A stretch of 11,206 nt of DNA from Planctomycetota bacterium (GTDB lineage: Bacteria; Planctomycetota; PLA2; JAEUHO01). Below, piece after piece: positions 1 to 4,549 of the stretch; position 1 is the first letter of the stretch; each line of letters starts with the position of its first letter. The stretch is from assembly GCA_020631815.1 (NCBI GenBank), contig JACKGW010000024.1, positions 1 through 11,206 of the forward strand. The letters are read 5' to 3'. Made by a program: the position numbers and the translations under genes. The notes below the pieces were generated by a model. The model was not told the origin of the DNA. It was given only the letters and a program-made list of their open reading frames with translations, and did no database searches.

Positions 1-526
1 AGGCGCGCTGGCCCAGGAGACCTGCGGTCTCTACGGCGAGATCGGCGCGTGGGGCTTCTACTACGCCGATCGTGCGGACAAGCCGCACACCGTCTTCGCC
101 GACTGGACGACCTACGGCGTGGACGTTGCGCTGGGCTGGGGTGGGTTCTCGTTCACCGGCGCGTACACCATGGCGACCGGCGCGGACTACATCTTCACCG
201 GTACCGATCTCGACTTGACGATGTGGCTGGCCCAGATCGGCTACCACTTCCCGGGCACCGCCTGGGAGATCGCGGCCCGCGCGAGCAGCTACGACATCGA
301 TCAGGGCGCGGCTGGCGGCGGCGGCTCCACCTCGGAGCTGGCCTTCGCGGTCAACTACTACCTGAACGGCCATGGCAACAAGTTCACGGTCGACATCAGC
401 TTCTTCGAGGGCAACGACCCGGGCTCGGTCCTGATCTGGGACGCCTACACGGGCATCGGCAACTCGGCCTTCGGCGAGGAGACCTTCGGCACGTTGCTCC
501 GCTTCCAGTGGCAGCTCGCGCTGTAG
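1..526 (+). CDS. OprP/OprO-like outer-membrane porin, C-terminal part (copy 1 of array; 5' end outside window)
   Basis: The reading frame is open from base 2 and stops at TAG 524-526, giving the last 174 residues of a porin. It aligns without a break to residues 304-476 of the next gene (copy 2), so about two thirds of the gene lies left of the window. Alternating aromatic and small residues give clear beta-strand segments, such as YGEIGAWGFYYA, GVDVALGWGGFSFTGAYTM, GTAWEIAARASSYD, ELAFAVNYYLNGHGNKFTV and the terminal strand LLRFQWQLAL, an outer-membrane targeting type of end. The NYYLNGHGNKF strand resembles the conserved penultimate part of the Porin_O_P family. It differs from its neighbours mainly in two short stretches: MATGADYIFTGTDLDLT and the Gly-rich DQGAAGGGGSTS, which are probably extracellular loops. 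The apparent ATG at 119 is internal. A passive anion or phosphate pore is likely by family; the substrate cannot be read from the sequence. Confidence 0.85.
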   Translation, partial: GALAQETCGLYGEIGAWGFYYADRADKPHTVFADWTTYGVDVALGWGGFSFTGAYTMATGADYIFTGTDLDLTMWLAQIGYHFPGTAWEIAARASSYDIDQGAAGGGGSTSELAFAVNYYLNGHGNKFTVDISFFEGNDPGSVLIWDAYTGIGNSAFGEETFGTLLRFQWQLAL

Positions 527-578
527 AGGCGAGCCGTACCTGACGCGCTCGGCGCAGCAGCGCCGGGCACATCCCTGA

Positions 579-609
579 CGGGCCGTCGCGACGCGATCGC
601 GGCGGCCCG
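579..609 (+). terminator. Hairpin after porin copy 1, probable terminator
   Basis: A 13-bp stem runs from C579-A591 to T597-G609 with one G-U pair and a 5-nt loop (CGCGA). The arms GGGCCGTCGCGA and TCGCGGCGGCCC recur exactly after the other two porin genes. It lies 53 nt after the porin stop codon. Only a short TT follows, so the U-tract is poor. Factor-dependent termination or a 3'-end stabilising role is possible instead. Confidence 0.6.
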
Positions 610-721
610 CTTGCATGGGGTCAGGGCCCCTGCGCCGGCGGTCGACATGACGCCCACGTGACGGAAGGTGCGGCTCGCTCCCTGTGTGAAGGGGTGGGCC
701 GGTGCGACCGATCCAGAACCC

Positions 722-752
722 CTGGTAGGGCGGGGCCGCTCCGTGCCAGACT
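722..752 (+). promoter_or_regulatory. Putative promoter of porin copy 2
   Basis: CTGGTA (722-727) and CAGACT (747-752) are separated by 19 nt and sit in the wider box CCGTGCCAGACTCT (741-754). The leader of copy 3 carries CTGGCG, the same 19-nt spacing, and CAAACT inside CCGTGGCAAACTCT. Retention of both boxes and their spacing in otherwise diverged leaders suggests a -35/-10 pair, though each matches the sigma-70 consensus at only about half the positions. It would give a leader of about 105 nt. Confidence 0.35.
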
Positions 753-761
753 CTCCGGAGC

Positions 762-783
762 AGGGCGCCAGGGAGGGTGCCCT
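762..783 (+). promoter_or_regulatory. Leader hairpin upstream of porin copy 2
   Basis: AGGGCGC (762-768) pairs with GTGCCCT (777-783), one G-U pair, 8-nt loop. It begins 7 nt after the CCGTGCCAGACTCT box. A different, stronger hairpin occupies the same relative place upstream of copy 3 (2733-2754), so structure rather than sequence may be kept. A role in mRNA stability or translation is inference. Confidence 0.35.
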
Positions 784-849
784 CGACCGGTGGAGGCCCG
801 GCCGCCACCTCAAGACGATTCCGGGGCGATCCACGCGGAGCGCCCCTTC

Positions 850-856
850 AGGAGGA
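850..856 (+). promoter_or_regulatory. Ribosome binding site of porin copy 2
   Basis: AGGAGGA lies 8 nt before ATG 865. This strong Shine-Dalgarno match fixes the start at 865, exactly where a signal peptide begins, and rules out the in-frame upstream extension. Confidence 0.85.
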
Positions 857-864
857 AGGCAAGC

Positions 865-2295
865 ATGCATCGCATCGTGATGGGCCTCGGCGCCCTCGCG
901 CTCGTGGTCGGCGTCTCGGCCGCCCCGGCCTTGGCCGACGGCAGCGCCCGCGACGTCCAGGCCGCGCTCGACAGCTACCTGGCGCACGACACGGCCGACG
1001 TGGCCCTCGTCGGCGGCCCCGGTAGCGCCGGCTACGACAACGGCTTCTGGATCCGCGGCGGGGACTTCCTGCTGCGCGCCAACGTCACGCTCCAGGCCCG
1101 CTTCGAGGCAATGGACTACGACGAGACCCAGCCGCCCGAGACGGCCGGCGGCGGCACGGTCTTCATGACGGCCCAGCAGGCGCTCCCGACGGGCTTCGGC
1201 GGCGACCTCTCGGGCTTCTCGCTGCCCCGTGCCACGTTGAAGCTGTCGGGCGAAGCGCCCTGCAACATCCGCTGGTACATGGAGCTCGAGTTCGGCCACT
1301 TCGGTCGTGACGCCCTCGAGGCTCGCGGCGCGCGCGGCACCGACTTCTACCCGGACCAGTTCACCCAGTTCAACTTGGGACCGTTCTTCCAGAGCAACAA
1401 CTACGACAACACGCGCGAGGCGTGGATCGAGTGGGGTTGCAGCGACGCGCTCAACTTCCGCATGGGCCAGATCGCCCTGCCGACGACGCGCCAGCTCATG
1501 GTCAAGCCCGAGCTGCAGCAGTTCGTGGACATCTCGATGGCGTCGGCCTTCACGGGCCAGCTCCTGCCGGGCTACACGGACCGCAACCGCGACCACGGTC
1601 TGATGATCCACGGCGCGTTCGGCTGCAACAGCGAGTGGAGCTACATGCTGGCGGTCACCAACGGTGACGGCGGCGACAGCATCCGCAACGTGCTCGACCA
1701 CCGCACCTCGGACGGTCTGGCCTTCAGCGGCCGCCTGAACTGGGCGTTCGCCAAGCCGATCGGCTACCAGGAGGGCGCTCTGGCCCAGGAGACCTGCGGT
1801 CTCTACGGCGAGATCGGCGCGTGGGGCTTCACCTACGCCGACCGCACGGACAAGCCGCACACGGTCTGGGGTGACTGGACGCTCTACGGCGTCGATGTGG
1901 CCTTGGGCTGGGGTGGGTTCTCGTTCACCGGCGCCTACACGATGGGCGACGTGACGGACCTCTTCCTTGCGGGTGGTGACGTGGACTTCACGATGTGGCT
2001 CGCCCAGCTGGGCTACCACTTCCCCGGCACGGCCTGGGAGCTCGCGGCCCGCGCCAGCAGCTACGACATCGACCCGGCCAACGGTGGCGGTGGTTCGGTC
2101 TCCGAGCTGGCCTTCGCGATCAACTACTACCTCAACGGCCACGGCAACAAGTTCTCGATCGACATCAGCTTCTTCGAGGGCAACGACCCCGGCTCGGTGC
2201 TGATCTGGGACGCCTACACCGGCATCGGTGGCTACGCCTTCGGCGAAGAGACCTACGGCACCCTGCTCCGCTTCCAGTGGCAGCTGGCGCTGTAG
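865..2295 (+). CDS. OprP/OprO-like outer-membrane porin (copy 2 of array)
   Basis: 476 residues. Residues 1-24 are a Sec signal peptide: MHR, a hydrophobic core, then PALA with likely cleavage before DGSARD. A short, possibly helical segment (RDVQAALDSYLAHD) precedes the barrel. The body has the Porin_O_P order: a first strand GGDFLLRANVTLQARF; FSLPRATLKLSGEA with WYMELEFGHFGRDALEA; REAWIEWGCSDALNFRMGQIA followed by a stretch like the 'GQ..P' region of OprP; DHGLMIHGAFG; then repeated amphipathic strands to a final LLRFQWQLAL. Four cysteines (C133, C192, C254, C311) are unusual for an outer-membrane barrel and are all kept in copy 3. Copy-specific stretches are ETAGGGTVFMTAQQALPTG and GARGTDFYPDQFTQFNLG, likely surface or constriction loops. 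It has its own leader and hairpin, so it may be transcribed singly. The family includes phosphate- and polyphosphate-selective pores, but selectivity is unknown here; the family call rests on pattern, without alignment. Confidence 0.88.
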   Translation: MHRIVMGLGALALVVGVSAAPALADGSARDVQAALDSYLAHDTADVALVGGPGSAGYDNGFWIRGGDFLLRANVTLQARFEAMDYDETQPPETAGGGTVFMTAQQALPTGFGGDLSGFSLPRATLKLSGEAPCNIRWYMELEFGHFGRDALEARGARGTDFYPDQFTQFNLGPFFQSNNYDNTREAWIEWGCSDALNFRMGQIALPTTRQLMVKPELQQFVDISMASAFTGQLLPGYTDRNRDHGLMIHGAFGCNSEWSYMLAVTNGDGGDSIRNVLDHRTSDGLAFSGRLNWAFAKPIGYQEGALAQETCGLYGEIGAWGFTYADRTDKPHTVWGDWTLYGVDVALGWGGFSFTGAYTMGDVTDLFLAGGDVDFTMWLAQLGYHFPGTAWELAARASSYDIDPANGGGGSVSELAFAINYYLNGHGNKFSIDISFFEGNDPGSVLIWDAYTGIGGYAFGEETYGTLLRFQWQLAL

Positions 2296-2308
2296 TGAGT
2301 TGATCTCC

Positions 2309-2368
2309 TGGGGTGCGCGGGCGCGGCTCGCCAGATGCTCGGCCGCGCACCGCCATCGGCTCCTCGAG
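2309..2368 (+). repeat. 60-nt conserved 3'-flank block, first occurrence
   Basis: This block begins 13 nt after the stop of copy 2 and matches 4267-4326, after copy 3, at 58 of 60 positions. It can fold two ways: GGTGCGCGG (2312-2320) with CCGCGCACC (2343-2351), or GCGCGGC (2321-2327) with GCCGCGC (2342-2348). The two differences in the second copy fall at the end of the first stem or in its loop, and the C-to-T change keeps the second stem as a G-U pair. An RNA structure in the 3' untranslated region is plausible. The flank of copy 1 lacks it. Confidence 0.7.
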
Positions 2369-2383
2369 GCAATCCTGTTGGCG

Positions 2384-2403
2384 CGGCCCGCCAAGGCGGG
2401 CCG
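2384..2403. repeat. Perfect 20-nt palindrome in an insertion specific to the copy 2 flank
   Basis: CGGCCCGCC, AA, GGCGGGCCG form a perfect inverted repeat. It sits in a 37-nt stretch (2369-2405) between CTCCTCGAG and GCTGACCACGAG. The same two flanks after copy 3 are separated by only 10 nt (4327-4336). It could be a second terminator without a U-tract or a small REP-like element; other copies in the genome would be needed to tell. Confidence 0.5.
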
Positions 2404-2563
2404 ACGCTGACCACGAGTCGTCGCCGATCTTGGTCGCCGGTGCCGTAGGCACAGCAGCCGAGCCGCGCAGGCTGCGGGAGGCGAGCGCACGCTGCCGTCG
2501 CCCTGACGACCCGATGCGCGCCGCGAGTCGCCCAAAGCACTCGGCATGCTCAGGAAAGCCTGC

Positions 2564-2605
2564 GGGCCGTCGCGACGATGTCGCGGCGGCCCCGCTCTCC
2601 TTTTG
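2564..2605 (+). terminator. Hairpin after porin copy 2, probable terminator
   Basis: Arms 2564-2575 and 2581-2592 are identical to those after copies 1 and 3, with loop CGATG. A pyrimidine run ending in TTTT (to about 2604) follows, giving the best U-rich tail of the three, though it begins several bases after the stem. It lies 268 nt beyond the porin stop, leaving a long 3' untranslated region. Confidence 0.6.
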
Positions 2606-2664
2606 GGCCTCCGAACCCGCGAGGTCCCTCCCCGCGAGCCCGGAAATCAGGCCCTTGGGAGCGG

Positions 2665-2680
2665 CGGGGCGTCAGCCCCG
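2665..2680. repeat. Small perfect hairpin upstream of porin copy 3
   Basis: CGGGGC, loop GTCA, GCCCCG: a 6-bp perfect stem with a tetraloop, between the copy 2 terminator and the promoter-like boxes of copy 3. It could be a further terminator stem or chance in GC-rich DNA. Confidence 0.3.
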
Positions 2681-2697
2681 GACGAGCCCGTCCCCGG

Positions 2698-2728
2698 CTG
2701 GCGCTCTCCCCGGTCGCCGTGGCAAACT
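2698..2728 (+). promoter_or_regulatory. Putative promoter of porin copy 3
   Basis: CTGGCG (2698-2703), 19 nt, CAAACT (2723-2728), within CCGTGGCAAACTCT (2717-2730). It parallels the element at 722-752 in boxes and spacing, and that conservation is the main evidence. It would give a leader of about 75 nt that contains the 2733-2754 hairpin. Confidence 0.35.
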
Positions 2729-2732
2729 CTTG

Positions 2733-2754
2733 CCCGTCGGCGCTGGCCGACGGG
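2733..2754 (+). promoter_or_regulatory. Strong leader hairpin upstream of porin copy 3
   Basis: CCCGTCGGC, loop GCTG, GCCGACGGG: a perfect 9-bp stem starting 2 nt after the CCGTGGCAAACTCT box. TGCCC (2731-2735) could alternatively pair with GGGCA (2756-2760). The copy 2 leader has a hairpin at the same place with unrelated arms. If the promoter call is right this is at the very 5' end of the mRNA, where such stems often protect against decay. Confidence 0.4.
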
Positions 2755-2794
2755 AGGGCACCGAGGCAGGGAGGCCGCGGTCTGCTCCTCCATT

Positions 2795-2801
2795 GGGAGG
2801 A
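2795..2801 (+). promoter_or_regulatory. Ribosome binding site of porin copy 3
   Basis: GGGAGGA lies 7 nt before ATG 2809 and sets the start where the signal peptide begins. Confidence 0.85.
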
Positions 2802-2808
2802 TTCGATC

Positions 2809-4242
2809 ATGCACCGCATCACGCTGGGCCTCGCGGCCCTCGCGCTGCTGGGTCTGGCCGCTGCGCCGGCGCTTGCCGACGGAAGCGCGCGCGACGTCCA
2901 GGCTGCGCTCGACAGCTACTTGGCGCACGACACGGCCGACGTGGCCCTGGTCGGTGGCCCCGGTAGCGCCGGCTACGACGACGGCTTCTGGATCCGTGGT
3001 GGCGACTTCCTGCTGCGCGCCAACGTCACGTTGCAGGCCCGCTACGAGTCCTTCGATTGGGACGAGGTGCAGCCCCCGGAGCGCGGCGGCGGCGGCTCGA
3101 CCATCCCGGGCACGGTCAACCAGGTCATCATCGACCCGAACCAGAACCAGCGCGAGTTCGGTGGCGACTTGTCGGGCTTCTCGTTGCCCCGCGCCACGCT
3201 GAAGCTGTCGGGCGAAGCGCCCTGCAACATCCGCTGGTACATGGAGCTCGAGTTCGGCCACTTCGGTCGTGACGCCCTCGAGGCCCGGCTTGCGGGGTTC
3301 ACGCCCTTCAACCTCGGCTCCATCTTCTTGCTCGGGCAGAGCTACAACTTCGACAACACGCGTGAGGCGTGGATCGAGTGGGGCTGCAGCGACGCGCTCA
3401 ACTTCCGCATGGGCCAGATCGCCCTGCCGACGACGCGTCAGCTCATGGTCAAGCCCGAGCTGCAGCAGTTCGTCGACATCTCGATGGCGTCGGCCTTCGT
3501 CGGCCAGCTGCTCCCCGGCTACACGGACCGCAACCGTGACCACGGCCTGATGATCCACGGCGCGTTCGGCTGCAACAGCGAGTGGAGCTACATGCTGGCG
3601 GTCACCAACGGTGACGGCGGCGACAGCATCCGCAACGTGCTCGACCACCGCACCTCGGACGGTCTGGCCTTCAGCGGTCGCCTGAACTGGGCGTTCGCCA
3701 AGCCGATCGGCTACCAGGAGGGCGCTCTGGCCCAGGAGACCTGCGGTCTCTACGGTGAGATCGGCGCGTGGGGCTTCTACTACGCCGACCGCATCGACAA
3801 GCCGCACGTGGCGATCGCCGACAGCACCCGCTACGGCGTCGACGTGGCCCTGGGCTACGGTGGCTTCTCGTTCACCGGCGCCTACACCATCGGTACGGAT
3901 GCCGACATCCTGGCCAGCACGACCGATATCGACTACACGGCTTGGCTGGCCCAGCTTGGCTACCACTTCCCGGGCACGGCCTGGGAGCTTGCGGCCCGCG
4001 CCAGCAACTACGACTTCGATCCGTCCACCGGTGGTGGCGGCTCGGTCCAAGAGCTGGCCTTCGCCATCAACTACTACCTGAACGGCCACGGCAACAAGTT
4101 CACGCTCGACGTGAGCTTCTTCGAGGGCAACGACCCCGGCTCCAGCCTGATCTGGGATGCCTACACGGGCATCGGTGGCTATGCCTTCGGCGAGGAGACC
4201 TACGGGACGCTCCTCCGCTTCCAGTGGCAGCTCGCTCTGTAG
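2809..4242 (+). CDS. OprP/OprO-like outer-membrane porin (copy 3 of array)
   Basis: 477 residues, complete. The signal peptide (MHRITLGLAALALLGLAAA, then PALA with likely cleavage before DGSARD) and mature sequence run parallel to copy 2 for nearly the whole length. It differs mainly in four stretches: residues about 84-115 (an Asn/Gln-rich VNQVIIDPNQNQREF in place of copy 2's VFMTAQQALPTGF); about 160-180 (LAGFTPFNLGSIFLLGQSYN); the stretch IGTDADILASTTDIDYTAW; and DPSTGGGGSVQ. These are likely loops; the strands between them are nearly identical. The four cysteines are kept (C139, C193, C255, C312). From 3547 to 3776 the DNA is almost the same as 1600-1829 in copy 2, with two synonymous changes, which suggests gene conversion or recent duplication. 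Likely an outer-membrane pore whose loops, and perhaps specificity, differ from its neighbours. Substrate unknown. Confidence 0.88.
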   Translation: MHRITLGLAALALLGLAAAPALADGSARDVQAALDSYLAHDTADVALVGGPGSAGYDDGFWIRGGDFLLRANVTLQARYESFDWDEVQPPERGGGGSTIPGTVNQVIIDPNQNQREFGGDLSGFSLPRATLKLSGEAPCNIRWYMELEFGHFGRDALEARLAGFTPFNLGSIFLLGQSYNFDNTREAWIEWGCSDALNFRMGQIALPTTRQLMVKPELQQFVDISMASAFVGQLLPGYTDRNRDHGLMIHGAFGCNSEWSYMLAVTNGDGGDSIRNVLDHRTSDGLAFSGRLNWAFAKPIGYQEGALAQETCGLYGEIGAWGFYYADRIDKPHVAIADSTRYGVDVALGYGGFSFTGAYTIGTDADILASTTDIDYTAWLAQLGYHFPGTAWELAARASNYDFDPSTGGGGSVQELAFAINYYLNGHGNKFTLDVSFFEGNDPGSSLIWDAYTGIGGYAFGEETYGTLLRFQWQLAL

Positions 4243-4266
4243 TGAGGTGATCTGCCGTTGATCCGT

Positions 4267-4326
4267 TGGGGTGCGCGAGTGCGGCTCGCCAGATGCTCGG
4301 CCGCGCACCGCCATCGGCTCCTCGAG
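4267..4326 (+). repeat. 60-nt conserved 3'-flank block, second occurrence
   Basis: It matches 2309-2368 at 58 of 60 positions. It keeps GGTGCGCG (4270-4277) facing CGCGCACC (4302-4309) and the alternative stem 4279-4285 with 4300-4306. It starts 24 nt after the stop of copy 3, against 13 nt after copy 2, because of an 11-nt difference just before it. Confidence 0.7.
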
Positions 4327-4451
4327 TGAACAGGAAGCTGACCACGAGACGTCGTCGCGGCCCTTGATGGTGGCACGCTGCTGGCTGGCGCCCTGACGAC
4401 CCGATCAGTTCCGCCAGCGCCGCAGAAGGCACGAGACGCAAGTCAACTCAG

Positions 4452-4485
4452 CGGGCCGTCGCGATGATGTCGCGGCGGCCCGTTT
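4452..4485 (+). terminator. Hairpin after porin copy 3, probable terminator
   Basis: A 13-bp stem (4452-4464 with 4470-4482, one G-U pair, loop TGATG) followed directly by TTT. The arms are identical to the hairpins after copies 1 and 2. It separates the porin array from uvrA, so uvrA probably has its own promoter or depends on read-through. Confidence 0.65.
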
Positions 4486-4549
4486 GCGTTGGTGGGCTGT
4501 CCGCCGCCAGCGAGGGCGGTCGTGGGGGCGGCTCGTACACTTCGCGACC

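Larger units (their letters stand above)
527..864. other. Intergenic region between porin copies 1 and 2
   Basis: This 338-bp stretch holds no convincing gene. From left to right it has a small hairpin (GGCGC/GCGCC, 551-564), the shared porin 3' hairpin (579-609), a promoter-like pair of boxes (722-752), a leader hairpin (762-783) and the ribosome binding site of copy 2 (850-856). The copy 2 frame stays open upstream as far as 658, but that part encodes no signal peptide and has no resemblance to the matching stretch upstream of copy 3, so I treat it as untranslated. Confidence 0.7.
2296..2808. other. Intergenic region between porin copies 2 and 3
   Basis: 513 bp without a convincing gene. 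It contains the 60-nt conserved block (2309-2368), a perfect 20-nt palindrome inside a copy-specific insertion (2369-2405), short stretches shared with the copy 3 flank (GCTGACCACGAG at 2406-2417 and GCCCTGACGACCCGAT at 2500-2515), the shared porin hairpin (2564-2592), a second small hairpin (2665-2680), the promoter-like boxes (2698-2728), the leader hairpin (2733-2754) and the ribosome binding site (2795-2801). The frame of copy 3 is open back to 2578, but the Shine-Dalgarno sequence and signal peptide place the start at 2809. Confidence 0.7.
4243..4549. other. Intergenic region between porin copy 3 and uvrA
   Basis: 307 bp without a gene. It holds the second 60-nt block (4267-4326), the shared GCTGACCACGAG (4337-4348) and GCCCTGACGACCCGAT (4390-4405) stretches, and the third porin hairpin (4452-4482). 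After the hairpin only 67 nt remain before the uvrA ATG. I see no convincing promoter there, nor any element matching the porin promoter boxes. Confidence 0.65.

Noticed and set aside
658..864. In-frame upstream extension of porin copy 2 (and 2578-2808 for copy 3)
   Set aside because: The extensions are unrelated to each other, contain promoter and hairpin elements, and would bury the signal peptides. Strong ribosome binding sites sit right before 865 and 2809.
445..2547. A 700-residue open frame on the minus strand across porin copy 2
   Set aside because: It is antisense to a gene with a signal peptide, a Shine-Dalgarno sequence and a recognisable barrel. Its low-complexity Arg/Val/Glu content is typical of the reverse strand of GC-rich genes. 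A similar frame (2647-4314, minus) opposite copy 3 reflects the gene duplication.
2720..2733. Sigma-54-like promoter (TGGC ... TTGC) upstream of porin copy 3
   Set aside because: There are only 6 nt between TGGC and TTGC where 7 are expected, and the matching place before copy 2 lacks both boxes.
579..4482. The three repeated hairpins as a CRISPR or phase-variation array
   Set aside because: They lie about 1.9 kb apart, one per gene, with no spacer-like units, cas genes or recombinase in view.
4484..4549. TTG start giving 22 extra residues on UvrA
   Set aside because: The extra stretch begins at the terminator hairpin tail and does not resemble UvrA; ATG 4550 gives the canonical N-terminus.
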